The notes: a model not told the origin generated them from the sequence alone. A DNA stretch of 64,000 nt from Siccibacter colletis (GCF_000696575.1 NZ_JMSQ01000009.1:62001-126000); one strand, 5' to 3'; shown: positions 46,825 to 56,911, counted from the stretch's first letter. Program-made: numbers and translations.

Positions 46825-48375
46825 TTACTGCGGAGCGATCATCGGCCCGCGCGTTGCCGGTGCCATCGGGGTTTCCAGCTCCGGAGCCGGCGCCTCGCCG
46901 CCCATGCCCGGCAGCGTAAATTTCCCGAACAGCGCCTCGACCGGCATCTTGTCGCCGTTGAGGTTCACCTGGCCGTTTGCATATTGCAGGCTGGTGCTGA
47001 TGACGTTGTCTTTGGTTGACACCAGACGGAACATCTGGCCCGCAGCAGCAGCGCCTTCTACCTGTTTACGCGCCAGCTTTTCAGCCTGATCCTTCTGGTA
47101 GCCTTCAAGCTGCGCAACCTGAGTCATAAACTCGGTCGCCATGTCCATCGGGATTGACAGTTTGCCGTCCAGCGATTTCACGTTACGCAGCAGCTCTTCG
47201 CCCAGGGATTTCACCGGCTGCTTCAGCTCTTCTTTGTTTTTGAAGAACAGTGACAGGTTCAGCGAGCTTTCGCCTTTGGCATTTTTCCAGCTGAACGGCG
47301 CAACGGTGATCACCGGGCCGCTGTCGAGCAGCAGCGGCAGGTTGTTAAGCAGGATCTGGCGGAAGTTCTCCTGATAGGCCTGCGGGTTCTGCATCACTTC
47401 CGGCTGCGACAGCAGGGCGTTTGCCTGGGCGTTGTACTGCTGGCTGAACTGATGCCAGGCTTTGCCGTCAACCTGACCGACCTTCAGCGTCAGCTTACCG
47501 CTGCCCATGTTCTGGTTCTGCACCTTCAGGCTGTCGAGGGTGTAATCCACCACGCTGTTGAGATGCTTCTTGTCTTCGGCCACTTCGGTTTTCGCCGTCA
47601 GCGCCGTGCCTTCGAATACCGCCAGCTCGTTGCCTTCCACCGAAATAGCCAGCTTCTCAAGGTTGAGCTGCTGCTGACCGATGCGCTCGTCAAACGAGGT
47701 CAGTTCGGAAGAACCATCGGTTTTCAGGTTGTTGATGCTCATCTGCACGCGCTGACCATATTCGTTGACGCTGTCGATGAGCGCACTGTCGATATTCCCT
47801 TTCAACGACATCTCGTTGCTGTCACCGTCCACCGCAACCGTGAACTCCCCGCCGCTGAAGGCGATTTTGTCCTGCTCCTGCTGATAGTTCACCGGCACCA
47901 GCGTGATATCAGTAGCGGTAGCCCCCGAGTAGCCGACGCGCGTATCGGCGGTAAACAGCGACTGACCTTTGGTGTGGTCAAACAACGCTTTGGTGGTGGC
48001 GTTGTTGGCAAGCGTGGTATTCACCGAGGCCAGCGACGGGATCAGATTAAACTTTTTCAGCTGCGCGAAGGGGAACGGGCCGTGATCGACATCCTCGTTC
48101 AGCACCACGGTCTGACCCGGTTTCAGCCACGAACTTTGCGCGCCCTGAACCGGCTTCACGACCAGCTCCAGCTGGCTGCTGAACACGCCGCGATGGTAGT
48201 TCTGGTACGCCAGCTCCAGGCCTGACTCCGGCGAGGTGCGCTTCAGTTCGGCGTTGCCCTGCGCGATCATCTCCGCTACGCGGTTCTCGAATTGTTTACC
48301 GGTAAACCAGGCCGCGCCCGTCCAGACCACACCCAGGGCGACGATCACGCCCGCTGCAACCAGAGTCTTTTTCAT
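46825..48375 (-). CDS. ydgA: DUF945 family protein YdgA
   Basis: This 516-residue protein has an N-terminal hydrophobic anchor (KKTLVAAGVIVALGVVWTG) and a long beta-rich periplasmic body; E. coli YdgA is 502. Shared segments include YQNYHRGVFSSQLEL, SVDHGPFP-type VDHGPFPFAQLKK, GSGKLTLKVGQVDG and WHQFSQQYNAQ. It also ends in a Pro-rich tail. The function is unknown; it may be related to AsmA-type envelope proteins. The start at 48375 is taken at the signal anchor, though AAGGA lies close to the ATG. It is followed upstream by manA on the same strand. Confidence 0.92.
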   Translation of the reverse strand: MKKTLVAAGVIVALGVVWTGAAWFTGKQFENRVAEMIAQGNAELKRTSPESGLELAYQNYHRGVFSSQLELVVKPVQGAQSSWLKPGQTVVLNEDVDHGPFPFAQLKKFNLIPSLASVNTTLANNATTKALFDHTKGQSLFTADTRVGYSGATATDITLVPVNYQQEQDKIAFSGGEFTVAVDGDSNEMSLKGNIDSALIDSVNEYGQRVQMSINNLKTDGSSELTSFDERIGQQQLNLEKLAISVEGNELAVFEGTALTAKTEVAEDKKHLNSVVDYTLDSLKVQNQNMGSGKLTLKVGQVDGKAWHQFSQQYNAQANALLSQPEVMQNPQAYQENFRQILLNNLPLLLDSGPVITVAPFSWKNAKGESSLNLSLFFKNKEELKQPVKSLGEELLRNVKSLDGKLSIPMDMATEFMTQVAQLEGYQKDQAEKLARKQVEGAAAAGQMFRLVSTKDNVISTSLQYANGQVNLNGDKMPVEALFGKFTLPGMGGEAPAPELETPMAPATRGPMIAPQ

Positions 48376-48477
48376 AGTCCTTATCCCTAAAACAGTCGTC
48401 CCGGCGGGTAACCCGCCGGGTGAGTTCATCAACGTCTGACAGTGAGCTTAGCAATCCGTGCCAAAAAAATCAGTAGC

Positions 48478-49656
48478 TTAGTCGATTTTATTAAACACGC
48501 GCGCGATGCGTCCGATGCCGCTGACGCTGACCGGCGACTCATGGGCGGCGATAAACGCCGATTCGCCCGGCTTCAGTACCAGCGTAGCATCGCCTTTACG
48601 CAGCAGCGCTTCACCTTCGACGCAGAACACAATCGCCGCGCTGGACTGGGCCAGTTCAACAGCCTGGGTGTTCAGGTCGTGCAGGGAGAACGCGAAGTCG
48701 TCCACCGGGATCGGGAAATCCAGCTCGCTGCCGCGCTTCACTGCCTGGGTCAGCAGGCTGTCTGCCGCCTTCGGCTCGAACTTCACGTTCGCCACCAGCT
48801 CAGGAATATCGATGTACTTCGGCGTCAGGCCGGCGCGCAGCACGTTATCCGAGTTAGCCATCACTTCCAGCGCCACGCCCTGCAGGTAGGCGTGTGGGGT
48901 TTCGGCAAACAGGAACATCGCTTCGCCCGGATTGAGTTTCACCACGTTGAGCAGCAGTGGGGAGAACAGGCCGCTGTCGTCCGGGTAAAATTCACTGATG
49001 GCGCGAATGGTATCCCAGGGCTCGCCGGTTTTATCGGCCAGCGCCGCTTTCAACACCGCCAGCGCGCGGGATTTCTCATCGCCCTGCATATTCAGCAGGC
49101 TGGCGAACAGCTCGCTCAGACGCTGGGCGTTGGGTGCTTCGAGGAAGTGGGCAATGGCGGTATGCGCTCCCGCCACCGGCTGCAGCAGCGAAACGATGTC
49201 GTTGAATTCGCGGAAGGCGTTCATCGCCAGGAATGGCGTAAGCGCAAAGACCAGCTCCGGCTTGTGGTTCGGATCTTTATAGTTGCGCTCGGCGGCATCC
49301 AGCGGGATACCGGCGGCGTTCTCTTTCGCAAAGCCCGCTTCCGAGGCCTGTTTGTTCGGATGCACCTGAATCGAGAGCGGCTGATCCGCGCACAGCACCT
49401 TAAACAGGAACGGCAGCTCGCCGAAGCGCTCGGCGACGCCGCGCCCCAGCAGGGTCTCTTTATCGGCGTCAATCACGTCGCGCAGCAGATGCGTGGCGCC
49501 GCTGGCGTCCTGCACTTTTGAGCTGCTCTTCGGGTGCGCGCCCATCCACAGCTCCGCCATCGGCAGCTGTTGCGGGTTGGCGATACCGTAGAGTTCCGTT
49601 AACGCAGTTTTACTTCCCCAGCCGTAGTTCTGCACTGAGTTAATGAGTTTTTGCAT
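48478..49656 (-). CDS. manA: Mannose-6-phosphate isomerase
   Basis: This zinc enzyme interconverts mannose-6-P and fructose-6-P, feeding mannose catabolism and GDP-mannose for capsule and O-antigen. The 392-residue type I PMI has the metal-site QPLSIQVHPNK, HKPELVFALTPF and FLFAETPHAYLQGVALEVMA with active-site residues. The start at 49656 (MQKLINSVQNYGWGSK) is fixed by homology. It is divergent from fumA, sharing a 201-bp upstream region, as in E. coli. Confidence 0.98.
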   Translation of the reverse strand: MQKLINSVQNYGWGSKTALTELYGIANPQQLPMAELWMGAHPKSSSKVQDASGATHLLRDVIDADKETLLGRGVAERFGELPFLFKVLCADQPLSIQVHPNKQASEAGFAKENAAGIPLDAAERNYKDPNHKPELVFALTPFLAMNAFREFNDIVSLLQPVAGAHTAIAHFLEAPNAQRLSELFASLLNMQGDEKSRALAVLKAALADKTGEPWDTIRAISEFYPDDSGLFSPLLLNVVKLNPGEAMFLFAETPHAYLQGVALEVMANSDNVLRAGLTPKYIDIPELVANVKFEPKAADSLLTQAVKRGSELDFPIPVDDFAFSLHDLNTQAVELAQSSAAIVFCVEGEALLRKGDATLVLKPGESAFIAAHESPVSVSGIGRIARVFNKID

Positions 49657-49857
49657 TATCAAGCCCTGTAGTCATGAGGATGAAATCTGGCGTTATTAAA
49701 CCAACAAACCCGTTTGAAGTAACCAGCGGCAGTAAAAAGTCGTATTAGTCTCAGTTTTTGTTAAAAAATTGTGTACGATGTGGCGACTCGCTTTTGAAGA
49801 CGGCACATGGACCATGCGCCAATAACATTCCATATCGAAGCAGTAAGTGAGAGCACA

Positions 49858-51504
49858 ATGTCGAATAAACCCTTTTACTATCAGGAACCCTTTCCGCTCG
49901 CGAAGGATGACACCGAATATTACCTGCTGACCCGCGACTACGTTTCCGTCTCCGAATTTGAAGGGCAGGCGGTGCTGAAAGTGGAGCCCCAGGCGTTAAC
50001 CCTGCTGGCCCAGCACGCCTTCCACGATGCCTCTTTCATGCTGCGCCCGGCGCATCAGCAGCAGGTCGCTGACATTCTTAACGACCCCGAGGCCAGCGAA
50101 AACGACAAGTACGTCGCCCTGCAGTTCCTGCGCAACTCCGAGATCGCCGCCCGCGGTATTCTGCCCACCTGCCAGGACACCGGCACCGCCATTATTATGG
50201 GTAAGAAGGGGCAGCGCGTCTGGACCGGCGGCGGGGATGAAGCCGCGCTGGCGCACGGCGTGTATAACACCTATATCGAAGACAACCTGCGTTACTCCCA
50301 GAACGCCGCGCTGGATATGTATAACGAGGTGAATACCGGCACCAACCTGCCGGCGCAGATCGATCTCTACAGCGTGGACGGCGAGGAGTACAAATTCCTC
50401 TGTATCGCCAAAGGTGGCGGCTCGGCCAACAAAACTTATCTCTACCAGGAAACCAAAGCGCTGCTCTCACCGGGCAAGCTGAAAAACTATCTGGTGGAGA
50501 AGATGCGCAGCCTCGGTACTGCGGCCTGTCCGCCTTATCATATCGCGTTCGTCATCGGCGGCACCTCGGCGGAAGCCACCCTGAAAACCGTGAAGCTCGC
50601 GTCCACGAAATACTATGACGGGCTGCCGACCGAAGGTAACGCCCACGGCCAGGCGTTCCGCGACGTGCAGCTGGAGCAGGAGCTGCTGCAGGAGGCGCGC
50701 AATCTCGGCCTCGGTGCGCAGTTTGGCGGTAAATACTTCGCCCACGACGTGCGGGTTATACGCCTGCCGCGCCACGGCGCATCCTGCCCGGTGGGCATGG
50801 GCGTCTCCTGCTCGGCAGACCGTAACATCAAGGCCAAAATCAACCGCGACGGCGTCTGGATCGAAAAGCTTGAGAACAACCCCGGCAAATACATCCCGGA
50901 AGCGCTGCGTCGTGAAGGTGAGGGCGAAGCGGTACGCATCGACCTGAATCGCCCGATGGCCGAAATTCTGCAGCAGCTGTCGCAGTACCCGGTGTCCACA
51001 CGCCTGTCGCTCTCCGGCACCATTATCGTGGCGCGCGACATCGCCCACGCGAAGCTGAAAGAGCGCATCGACAGCGGGCAGGGGCTGCCGCAGTACGTTA
51101 AGGATCACCCGATCTACTACGCCGGCCCGGCCAAAACCCCGGACGGCTATGCATCTGGCTCCCTCGGCCCGACCACCGCCGGACGTATGGACTCCTACGT
51201 TGACCTGCTGCAGTCCCACGGCGGCAGCATGATCATGCTGGCGAAGGGCAACCGCAGTAAGCAGGTCACCGACGCCTGCCACCAGCACGGCGGCTTCTAC
51301 CTCGGCAGCATCGGCGGCCCGGCAGCGGTGCTGGCGCAGAGCAGCATCAAGAGCCTCGAATGCGTCGAATACCCGGAGCTGGGTATGGAGGCGATCTGGA
51401 AAATTGAAGTAGAAGACTTCCCGGCGTTCATCCTCGTGGATGACAAAGGCAACGACTTCTTCCAGCAGATCCAGTCCTCGGCCTGCGCCACCTGCGTTAA
51501 ATAA
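49858..51504 (+). CDS. fumA: Fumarase A (class I, [4Fe-4S], aerobic)
   Basis: This enzyme hydrates fumarate to malate in the TCA cycle. The 548-residue protein equals E. coli FumA. It has three cluster Cys segments, LPTC105[15 protein letters not shown] and [12 protein letters not shown], and ends SACATCVK. The start at 49858 ([10 protein letters not shown]) is taken by homology; seventeen upstream in-frame codons start in the promoter region. It is followed by fumC after 143 bp; the pair gives an iron-dependent and an iron-free isoenzyme for different redox states. Confidence 0.98.
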   Translation: MSNKPFYYQEPFPLAKDDTEYYLLTRDYVSVSEFEGQAVLKVEPQALTLLAQHAFHDASFMLRPAHQQQVADILNDPEASENDKYVALQFLRNSEIAARGILPTCQDTGTAIIMGKKGQRVWTGGGDEAALAHGVYNTYIEDNLRYSQNAALDMYNEVNTGTNLPAQIDLYSVDGEEYKFLCIAKGGGSANKTYLYQETKALLSPGKLKNYLVEKMRSLGTAACPPYHIAFVIGGTSAEATLKTVKLASTKYYDGLPTEGNAHGQAFRDVQLEQELLQEARNLGLGAQFGGKYFAHDVRVIRLPRHGASCPVGMGVSCSADRNIKAKINRDGVWIEKLENNPGKYIPEALRREGEGEAVRIDLNRPMAEILQQLSQYPVSTRLSLSGTIIVARDIAHAKLKERIDSGQGLPQYVKDHPIYYAGPAKTPDGYASGSLGPTTAGRMDSYVDLLQSHGGSMIMLAKGNRSKQVTDACHQHGGFYLGSIGGPAAVLAQSSIKSLECVEYPELGMEAIWKIEVEDFPAFILVDDKGNDFFQQIQSSACATCVK

Positions 51505-51506
51505 GC

Positions 51507-51533
51507 CAGCCGCCCTCCGGGGCAGTTTTTTTT
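51507..51533 (+). terminator. Weak terminator/attenuator between fumA and fumC
   Basis: A short GCCC/GGGC stem with a TCCG loop is followed by a T8 run. The stem is only 4-5 bp, so partial read-through from fumA to fumC is expected. Confidence 0.4.
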
Positions 51534-51647
51534 AAGTGGCGCGTAAACGCACAAAGCCGCAATCAGTTCGCTTTTCATCATCCATACTGATAACCGCAAT
51601 TGAGCAGCGTCGGACCCGATAACCTTTTGTTACAACAGGAGAACGTC

Positions 51648-53045
51648 ATGGCAACGCATCGCAGTGAAAAAGATTCTATGGGCGCCATCGAGGTGCCGGC
51701 CGATAAGCTCTGGGGCGCGCAGACCCAGCGTTCGCTGGAGCATTTTCGTATCTCGACCGAGAAAATGCCGGTCGCGCTGATCCAGGCGCTGGCGCTCACC
51801 AAGCGTGCGGCGGCGCAGGTTAATCAGGATTTAGGTTTGCTGGCCCCGGAAAAAGCGCAGGCGATTGTCCAGGCAGCGGATGAAGTGCTGGAGGGCAAAC
51901 ACCCGGACGAGTTTCCGCTCGCCATCTGGCAGACCGGGTCCGGCACCCAGTCCAACATGAACATGAACGAAGTGCTGGCCAACCGCGGCAGCGAGATCCT
52001 CGGCGGCGTGCGCGGTATGGAGCGTAAAATCCACCCCAACGACGACGTCAACAAGAGCCAGAGTTCCAACGACGTTTTCCCCACGGCGATGCACGTGGCG
52101 GCGGTGATTGCCCTGCGCGAACAGCTTATCCCGCAGCTGAAGGTGCTGAAAAAGACGCTGCATGAGAAATCCCAGGCCTTTGCCGGGATCGTGAAAATTG
52201 GTCGTACCCACCTGCAGGATGCCACGCCGCTGACCCTCGGCCAGGAGATCTCCGGCTGGGTGGCGATGCTTGAGCACAACCTGCGCCATATCGAGCAGAG
52301 CCTGCCGCACCTCTCTGAACTGGCGCTCGGCGGTACGGCAGTGGGAACCGGGCTGAATACCCATCCGGAATACGCGGTGCGGGTCGCGAAAGCGCTGGCG
52401 GATCACACCGGGCAGCCGTTTGTGACCGCCCCGAACAAATTCGAAGCGCTGGCGACCTGCGATGCGCTGGTGCACAGTCACGGCGCGCTGAAAGGGCTGG
52501 CGGCCTCGCTGATGAAAATAGCCAACGACGTGCGCTGGCTGGCGTCCGGGCCGCGCTGCGGGATTGGCGAGCTGGCGATCCCGGAAAACGAGCCGGGCAG
52601 CTCCATCATGCCGGGTAAAGTCAACCCGACCCAGTGCGAGGCTATGACCATGCTCTGCTGCCAGGTGATGGGCAACGACGTGGCGGTGAATATCGGTGGG
52701 GCGTCGGGCAACTTCGAACTGAACGTCTATCGCCCGATGGTGATCCATAACTTCCTGCAGTCGGTGCGTCTGCTGGCGGACGGCATGGAGAGCTTCAACG
52801 AGCACTGCGCCATCGGCATTGAGCCGGTACGCGAGCGCATCGATCAGCTGCTCAACGAATCCCTGATGCTGGTTACCGCGCTCAATACCCACATCGGGTA
52901 CGACAAAGCGGCGGAGATCGCCAAGAAAGCGCACAAAGAGGGGCTGACGCTGAAGGCCGCCGCACTGAAGCTGGGCTATCTCAGCGAGGCGGAGTTTGAT
53001 GAGTGGGTACGGCCGGAGCAGATGGTCGGCAGCATGAACCCTTAA
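51648..53045 (+). CDS. fumC: Fumarase C (class II, iron-independent)
   Basis: This oxygen- and superoxide-resistant fumarate hydratase is induced by SoxS in E. coli. The 465-residue protein shows the fumarase/aspartase signature [16 protein letters not shown], the [10 protein letters not shown]-type [18 protein letters not shown] and [18 protein letters not shown]. The start at 51648 follows AGGAG; a longer frame upstream is not conserved. Its stop overlaps the end of convergent tus by 4 bp. Confidence 0.98.
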   Translation: MATHRSEKDSMGAIEVPADKLWGAQTQRSLEHFRISTEKMPVALIQALALTKRAAAQVNQDLGLLAPEKAQAIVQAADEVLEGKHPDEFPLAIWQTGSGTQSNMNMNEVLANRGSEILGGVRGMERKIHPNDDVNKSQSSNDVFPTAMHVAAVIALREQLIPQLKVLKKTLHEKSQAFAGIVKIGRTHLQDATPLTLGQEISGWVAMLEHNLRHIEQSLPHLSELALGGTAVGTGLNTHPEYAVRVAKALADHTGQPFVTAPNKFEALATCDALVHSHGALKGLAASLMKIANDVRWLASGPRCGIGELAIPENEPGSSIMPGKVNPTQCEAMTMLCCQVMGNDVAVNIGGASGNFELNVYRPMVIHNFLQSVRLLADGMESFNEHCAIGIEPVRERIDQLLNESLMLVTALNTHIGYDKAAEIAKKAHKEGLTLKAAALKLGYLSEAEFDEWVRPEQMVGSMNP

Positions 53046-53971
53046 CGCGCCAGGTAAAGGTGCAGACGCGGGATCAGCGGCGTCAGCGGCTCCGCCAGCG
53101 GTTTATGGCGGTGTTGCACATTATCGGCGTTGTAGTTCAGCAGCTCGCCGAGGTCGGGCACGCTGCTTCCCGGCGCTGGCGGGCAGAGCGCAATAACCGG
53201 CGTGGCGCAGGCGTACTGCACCTGTTTCTGATCCTGTGAATACCAGACCCGCGCCACCGGCTGCACCTTCACCGGTCGTTTGATCTTCAGCCGCGCCTGC
53301 TCGGGCAGGGCGGCGATATCGTTATACTCCTGCTCAAGATGCGCCAGCCACTGCTCACGGGTCCAGGGAGCCTGGGCGCGCGGCGACTTCATGCTTTTCT
53401 CCAGCATCGTCAGCACCTCATCGCGGGTGAGATTTTTAATCACGTGCTTGTTGGCCCAGCCGAAACGCAGCGTTGCCGGATTATCCACCACCACCAGCTT
53501 GCGGTAGGCGTTCAGCGTAATCAGCCCCGGCAGCTGGCGATGCACCCACTCGAAGCGCTGCGCAGGCGGTAGGCCGCTCTCTTTCGCAATAATCTTTTCC
53601 AGCTCGGTCTTCAGCCTGTTTACTTCGCCGATCCGCTGGTGCAGCAGGGCGCGCTCCTCATCGCTCACCGCGTAACATACCGCCCCGGGCAGCCGCAGCG
53701 CGGCTTTGCTGCTGCGATTTTCCGACTGCTGCTGGATGAACAGGCGTGTGAAGTGCTTCAGTGCCGCTTCATGGGCCTGTTTACCGATCAGCTGGTTTAC
53801 CGCGATGGTTTCCAGCGGGTCATGCTCTTCGCCTTTTTTTACCTCGGGCAGCGTGAACACGCGCCCGGTCAGCAGATGGCTGGTGGAGAGCAGCTCGCGC
53901 ACCCCGGCGAGCTGGCGCTCCAGCTCGCGAAAGGTAGTAGTCAGGCGTTCAATCAGATCGTATTGCGGCAT
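53042..53971 (-). CDS. tus: DNA replication terminus-site-binding protein Tus
   Basis: Tus binds Ter sites as a monomer and stops replication forks from one side only. The 309-residue length equals that of E. coli Tus. Residues reported to form the C6 lock and DNA contacts are at the same positions: Ile79, Lys89, Phe140, His144, Gly149, Ala173 and Arg198 ([27 protein letters not shown]). A Ter site lies 9 bp upstream of the start, so Tus should autorepress. The N-terminal 60 residues are the most diverged part. It overlaps fumC by 4 bp. Confidence 0.98.
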   Translation of the reverse strand: MPQYDLIERLTTTFRELERQLAGVRELLSTSHLLTGRVFTLPEVKKGEEHDPLETIAVNQLIGKQAHEAALKHFTRLFIQQQSENRSSKAALRLPGAVCYAVSDEERALLHQRIGEVNRLKTELEKIIAKESGLPPAQRFEWVHRQLPGLITLNAYRKLVVVDNPATLRFGWANKHVIKNLTRDEVLTMLEKSMKSPRAQAPWTREQWLAHLEQEYNDIAALPEQARLKIKRPVKVQPVARVWYSQDQKQVQYACATPVIALCPPAPGSSVPDLGELLNYNADNVQHRHKPLAEPLTPLIPRLHLYLAR

Positions 53972-53979
53972 AGCGACAC

Positions 53980-54002
53980 CAATTAGTTACAACATACTTT
54001 AT
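53980..54002 (-). other. Ter replication fork-arrest site (TerB-like) at tus
   Basis: The minus strand reads ATAAAGTATGTTGTAACTAA, matching the TerB core AGTATGTTGTAACTAA with the critical G:C at position 6. The strand's 5' (non-permissive) end is at 54002, so forks moving toward lower coordinates should be blocked and those moving to higher coordinates pass. It also overlaps the tus promoter. Confidence 0.9.
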
Positions 54003-54050
54003 GTTATAGCACATCCGACACGTTGCAGGCCACGGTGTTTGCTTGTTCCT
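54003..54050. other. Short spacer between Ter and the repeat block
   Basis: These 48 bp separate the Ter site from the first 29-bp repeat. They probably hold the tus promoter; no gene is visible. Confidence 0.4.
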
Positions 54051-54441
54051 GTAGGGTGGGTAAGCGCAGCGCACCCACCATCAAATCACCCATGCCGGAG
54101 GGATGGCCCCGTCCGGCATCAAAACCGCCGCGCCGCAGGCGTTGAGTCCGGGCTGGCGGTCGGGAACCGCCAGAGGGCGCGAGCCCCGGGATGGGGTATC
54201 GCGCCCGACCGGAAGCGAAACGCCGGAGGCAAGGGCAGCCCGCAGGGCCGGTTTTATTGGCCGGGAGCCGGGATGGTGAAGGGGGCGGCGGCGAGCCCCC
54301 TTCACCCGTTCACATGCGGCAGCGTTCCCATGTGAGCGCGGTGCCACGGTGAACGGAACCCTCACCGCGATCACATAGACCGCACACCACAAACGGCGGG
54401 TGCACGTTAAAGGTGGGTGCGCTGCGCTTACCCCACCCTAC
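54051..54441. repeat. Structured repeat unit 1 with 29-bp inverted ends
   Basis: This non-coding unit of about 391 bp starts with the 29-bp palindromic element (54051-54079) and ends with its near-exact inverted copy (54411-54441, one extra C). The core (54088-54410) is GC-rich and packed with hairpins: 54092-54119 (stem ATGCCGGA), 54153-54173 (CTGGCGGT), 54175-54206 (GGGCGCGA) and 54275-54306 (GGTGAAGGGGG). The core is about 96% identical to unit 2. It looks like a MITE-like element or a repeated structured RNA. Open frames of 103-209 codons cross it on both strands but follow the repeats rather than any protein family. Confidence 0.85.
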
Positions 54442-54467
54442 GAGCGCACCTTAAATCATGAAAAATA

Positions 54468-54819
54468 ACCCATGCCGGAGGGATGGCCCCGTCCGGCATC
54501 AAAACCGCCGCGGCGCAGGCGTTGAGTCCGGGCTGGCGGTCGGGAACCGCCAGAGGGCGCGAGCCCCGGGATGGGGTATCGCGCCCGACCGGAAGCGAAA
54601 CGCCGGAGGCAAGGGCAGCCCGCAGGGCCGGTTTTGTTGGCCGGGAGCCGGGATAGTGAAGGGGGCGGCGGCGAGCCCCCTTCACCCGTTCACGTGCGCA
54701 GCGTTCCCATGTGAGCGCAGTGCCACGGTGAACGGAACCCTCACCGCAATCAGATAGACCGCACACCCCAAACGGCGGATGCACGTTAAAGGTGGGTGCA
54801 CTCCGTTTACCCACCCTAC
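54468..54819. repeat. Structured repeat unit 2 (direct copy of unit 1)
   Basis: This copy starts 380 bp after the core of unit 1 and ends with an inverted 29-bp-type end (54790-54819) that has several substitutions. Its left 29-bp end is lost, apart from a possible GAGCGCACC remnant at 54442-54450. Differences from unit 1 are scattered substitutions and single-base gaps, roughly a dozen over 323 bp. The hairpins are all kept. Confidence 0.85.
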
Positions 54820-54834
54820 GGGTTGGAGATACGT

Positions 54835-54863
54835 GTAGGGTGGGTAAGCGCAGCGCACCCACC
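54835..54863 (+). repeat. 29-bp palindromic repeat abutting rstB
   Basis: This is an exact copy of the element at 54051-54079, in the same orientation, ending at the base next to the rstB stop codon (54864-54866). It may serve as a 3' structure for the rstAB transcript. Confidence 0.85.
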
Positions 54864-56144
54864 TCAATCCCCATCACCCGGCCAGCTGAAACGAAAACGC
54901 GCACCGCCGGCGCGGCTGCTTTCTGCCGTGACCTGGCCCTTCATCGCCACTGCCACCGAGCGCACAATGGCCAATCCGAGTCCGCAGCCGCCGGTGGCGC
55001 GGTCGCGGCTTGGGTCGAGGCGTACAAACGGCTCAAACACGCGCTCGCGTTCCGCTGCCGGAATACCCGGCCCGTCGTCCTCTACCGCCAGCACCCACTG
55101 CCGCTCATCCTGTTGCAGGGAAACAGACAGCGTCTGCTGGCTGTAGCGCAGAGCGTTATTGATAAGGTTATCCAGCACCCGATCCATCAGGCGTACGTCC
55201 ACGCTGGCGATGGCTGCCACCGTCGGGAGCGTCAGCAGGATCTCCCGCTCGGGATGGATATAGCGTATCTCTTCAATGCGCTCTTTCAGCCAGTTCGTCA
55301 GGTTAATGCGCGACAGCGTCAGCTCCGTCTCCGGGCGGTCGAGGCGGGCGTAGGTCAGCAGTTCGTCAATCAGCCCCTCCAGCTGGCCGATATCGCGGTT
55401 CAGTCCGCGCGCCTCGTCGGGGCTGAGGTTGTCGCTCATCGCCAGACGATAGCGCAGGCGCACCAGCGGCGTGCGCAGCTCGTGGGCAATGCCGTCGATC
55501 AGCTGCTTCTTGCTGGCGATCAGCGCGTTGATGTTGTCCGCCATCTGGTTGAAGGCAACGCCCATGCGCTCGAAGCTGGAATCCGGCTCAAAATGAATGC
55601 GTTCGTCGAGCTTGCCGCTGCCCAGGCGCCGGGCCGCCGACTCCAGCTTCAGCATCTCCTGCCAGTGTGGACGCATCCAGATAAACACCGGAACCGCGAG
55701 GGAGAAGGCGATAAAGGCGATCAGCGCGATGTCCAGCAGCCGCATCTGGTGCAGGAAAAACAGATAGGGCACCGGCCCGACGGCCAGCACGTAGTTGCTC
55801 TGGGGGATGCGCTGGATAAAGGTGTACTCCTTATCCAGAGCGATAATATCCCCGTCGCGCAGCCGCTTCATGGTCGGGGCGTTGAGCGTAAAGGTATTCA
55901 GCGGTTCGATGCGCAGTTTAAACGACAGATTGAGATCCAGCTCGCCGATGGTTTTATTCCAGTCCTTCGGTGGGATCTCGTCCAGCTCGCTGCGCATAAG
56001 ATAGAGCGAGCTTTTCATCAGGTCGTCCAGCGACTGCCGGCCCGCGCGCTCGGCGGTGAACTTATACACCAGCCCGACCAGCATGGTCATCACCAGGAAA
56101 CAGGCGAACAGCAGCAGGTAAAACTGCACGAACAGCTTTCTCAT
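54864..56144 (-). CDS. rstB: Sensor histidine kinase RstB
   Basis: This 426-residue membrane sensor phosphorylates RstA. An N-terminal helix (about 8-28), a periplasmic domain (about 29-133) and a second helix (about 137-157) precede HAMP, then the H-box with His221 (DGIAHELRTPLVRL), N-box DNLINNALRYS and G-boxes VEDDGPGIP and GGCGLGLAIV. The start ATG shares one base with the rstA stop, indicating coupling. The C-terminus lies directly against the 29-bp repeat and is slightly shorter than the E. coli protein (433). Confidence 0.97.
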   Translation of the reverse strand: MRKLFVQFYLLLFACFLVMTMLVGLVYKFTAERAGRQSLDDLMKSSLYLMRSELDEIPPKDWNKTIGELDLNLSFKLRIEPLNTFTLNAPTMKRLRDGDIIALDKEYTFIQRIPQSNYVLAVGPVPYLFFLHQMRLLDIALIAFIAFSLAVPVFIWMRPHWQEMLKLESAARRLGSGKLDERIHFEPDSSFERMGVAFNQMADNINALIASKKQLIDGIAHELRTPLVRLRYRLAMSDNLSPDEARGLNRDIGQLEGLIDELLTYARLDRPETELTLSRINLTNWLKERIEEIRYIHPEREILLTLPTVAAIASVDVRLMDRVLDNLINNALRYSQQTLSVSLQQDERQWVLAVEDDGPGIPAAERERVFEPFVRLDPSRDRATGGCGLGLAIVRSVAVAMKGQVTAESSRAGGARFRFSWPGDGD

Positions 56145-56863
56145 CAGGCGTCGTCCCAGGCGTGGGGGGCAAACAGATAACCTTTATTGCGCACGGTTTT
56201 GATGCGGTACGGCTCGGTGGCGCTGTCGTTAAGCTTTTTACGCAGCCGGGATATCGCCACGTCCACGCTGCGATCGAGGCCGTCGTAGCTCACGCCGCGC
56301 AGGTTCTTCAGCAGCGCATCGCGATCCATAATCAGCCCGGCGTGCGTTGCCAGCTCCCACAGCAAATCAAAATCAGCCGTGGAAAGACTGACCTGCGCGC
56401 GGCCGAGCGTCACCTGGCGGTTTAGCGGGTCGATGCACAGCGTACCAAACTGCAGGGCTTTGTGCGGGCGCAGCGTCGTGGTGGCAGGCTCAGAGGGCGG
56501 GCTCTGATGCTGGCGCAGGTGCAGACGCAGGCGCGCCAGCAGCACTGGCGGCGGGGTGGTTTTCAGGATGTAGTCGTTGGCACCCATCTCCAGCGCCAGG
56601 ATATGGTTCATGTCGCTGTCCAGCGAGGTCAGCAGCACAATCGGGCCGTGCCACTGCGGACGCAGATCGCGGCACAGCGTCATGCCATCTTTACCCGGCA
56701 GCATAATGTCCAGCAGCACCAGGTCCGGCTGTTCGCGCGCGATGGTGGCTTCTGCCAGATCGCCCCGGTTTTCAATAATGACATCAATGTCATGCTTACC
56801 CAGCCAGGCGGCGATCAGCGACCCGACCTCCGGATCATCTTCGACAAAGACTATCTTGCTCAT
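56144..56863 (-). CDS. rstA: Response regulator RstA (OmpR family)
   Basis: This 239-residue regulator has a receiver domain with acidic pocket VEDD (8-10 region), phospho-acceptor Asp52 (VLLDIMLPGKDG) and Lys in LKTTPPP, then a winged-helix domain ending RTVRNKGYLFAPHAW. Length equals that of E. coli RstA, which is induced by PhoP and controls acid and envelope genes. A PhoP box could not be confirmed upstream. In E. coli ydgC lies between rstA and folM; here that space is 75 bp with a terminator. Confidence 0.97.
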   Translation of the reverse strand: MSKIVFVEDDPEVGSLIAAWLGKHDIDVIIENRGDLAEATIAREQPDLVLLDIMLPGKDGMTLCRDLRPQWHGPIVLLTSLDSDMNHILALEMGANDYILKTTPPPVLLARLRLHLRQHQSPPSEPATTTLRPHKALQFGTLCIDPLNRQVTLGRAQVSLSTADFDLLWELATHAGLIMDRDALLKNLRGVSYDGLDRSVDVAISRLRKKLNDSATEPYRIKTVRNKGYLFAPHAWDDA

Positions 56864-56880
56864 CGTGCATAGCGCTCACG

Positions 56881-56911
56881 AAAAAAATCCAGGATACACG
56901 GCCCTGGATTT
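56881..56911 (-). terminator. folM terminator
   Basis: AAATCCAGG and CCTGGATTT make a 9-bp stem with a 9-nt loop; on the minus strand seven T residues follow. It lies between folM and rstA. Confidence 0.82.

Noticed and set aside
54081-54904. Open reading frames of 99-209 codons on both strands across the duplicated units
   Set aside because: They recur because the DNA recurs, read through hairpins in both directions, have no recognisable family, and lack ribosome sites; the unit is better explained as non-coding repeat.
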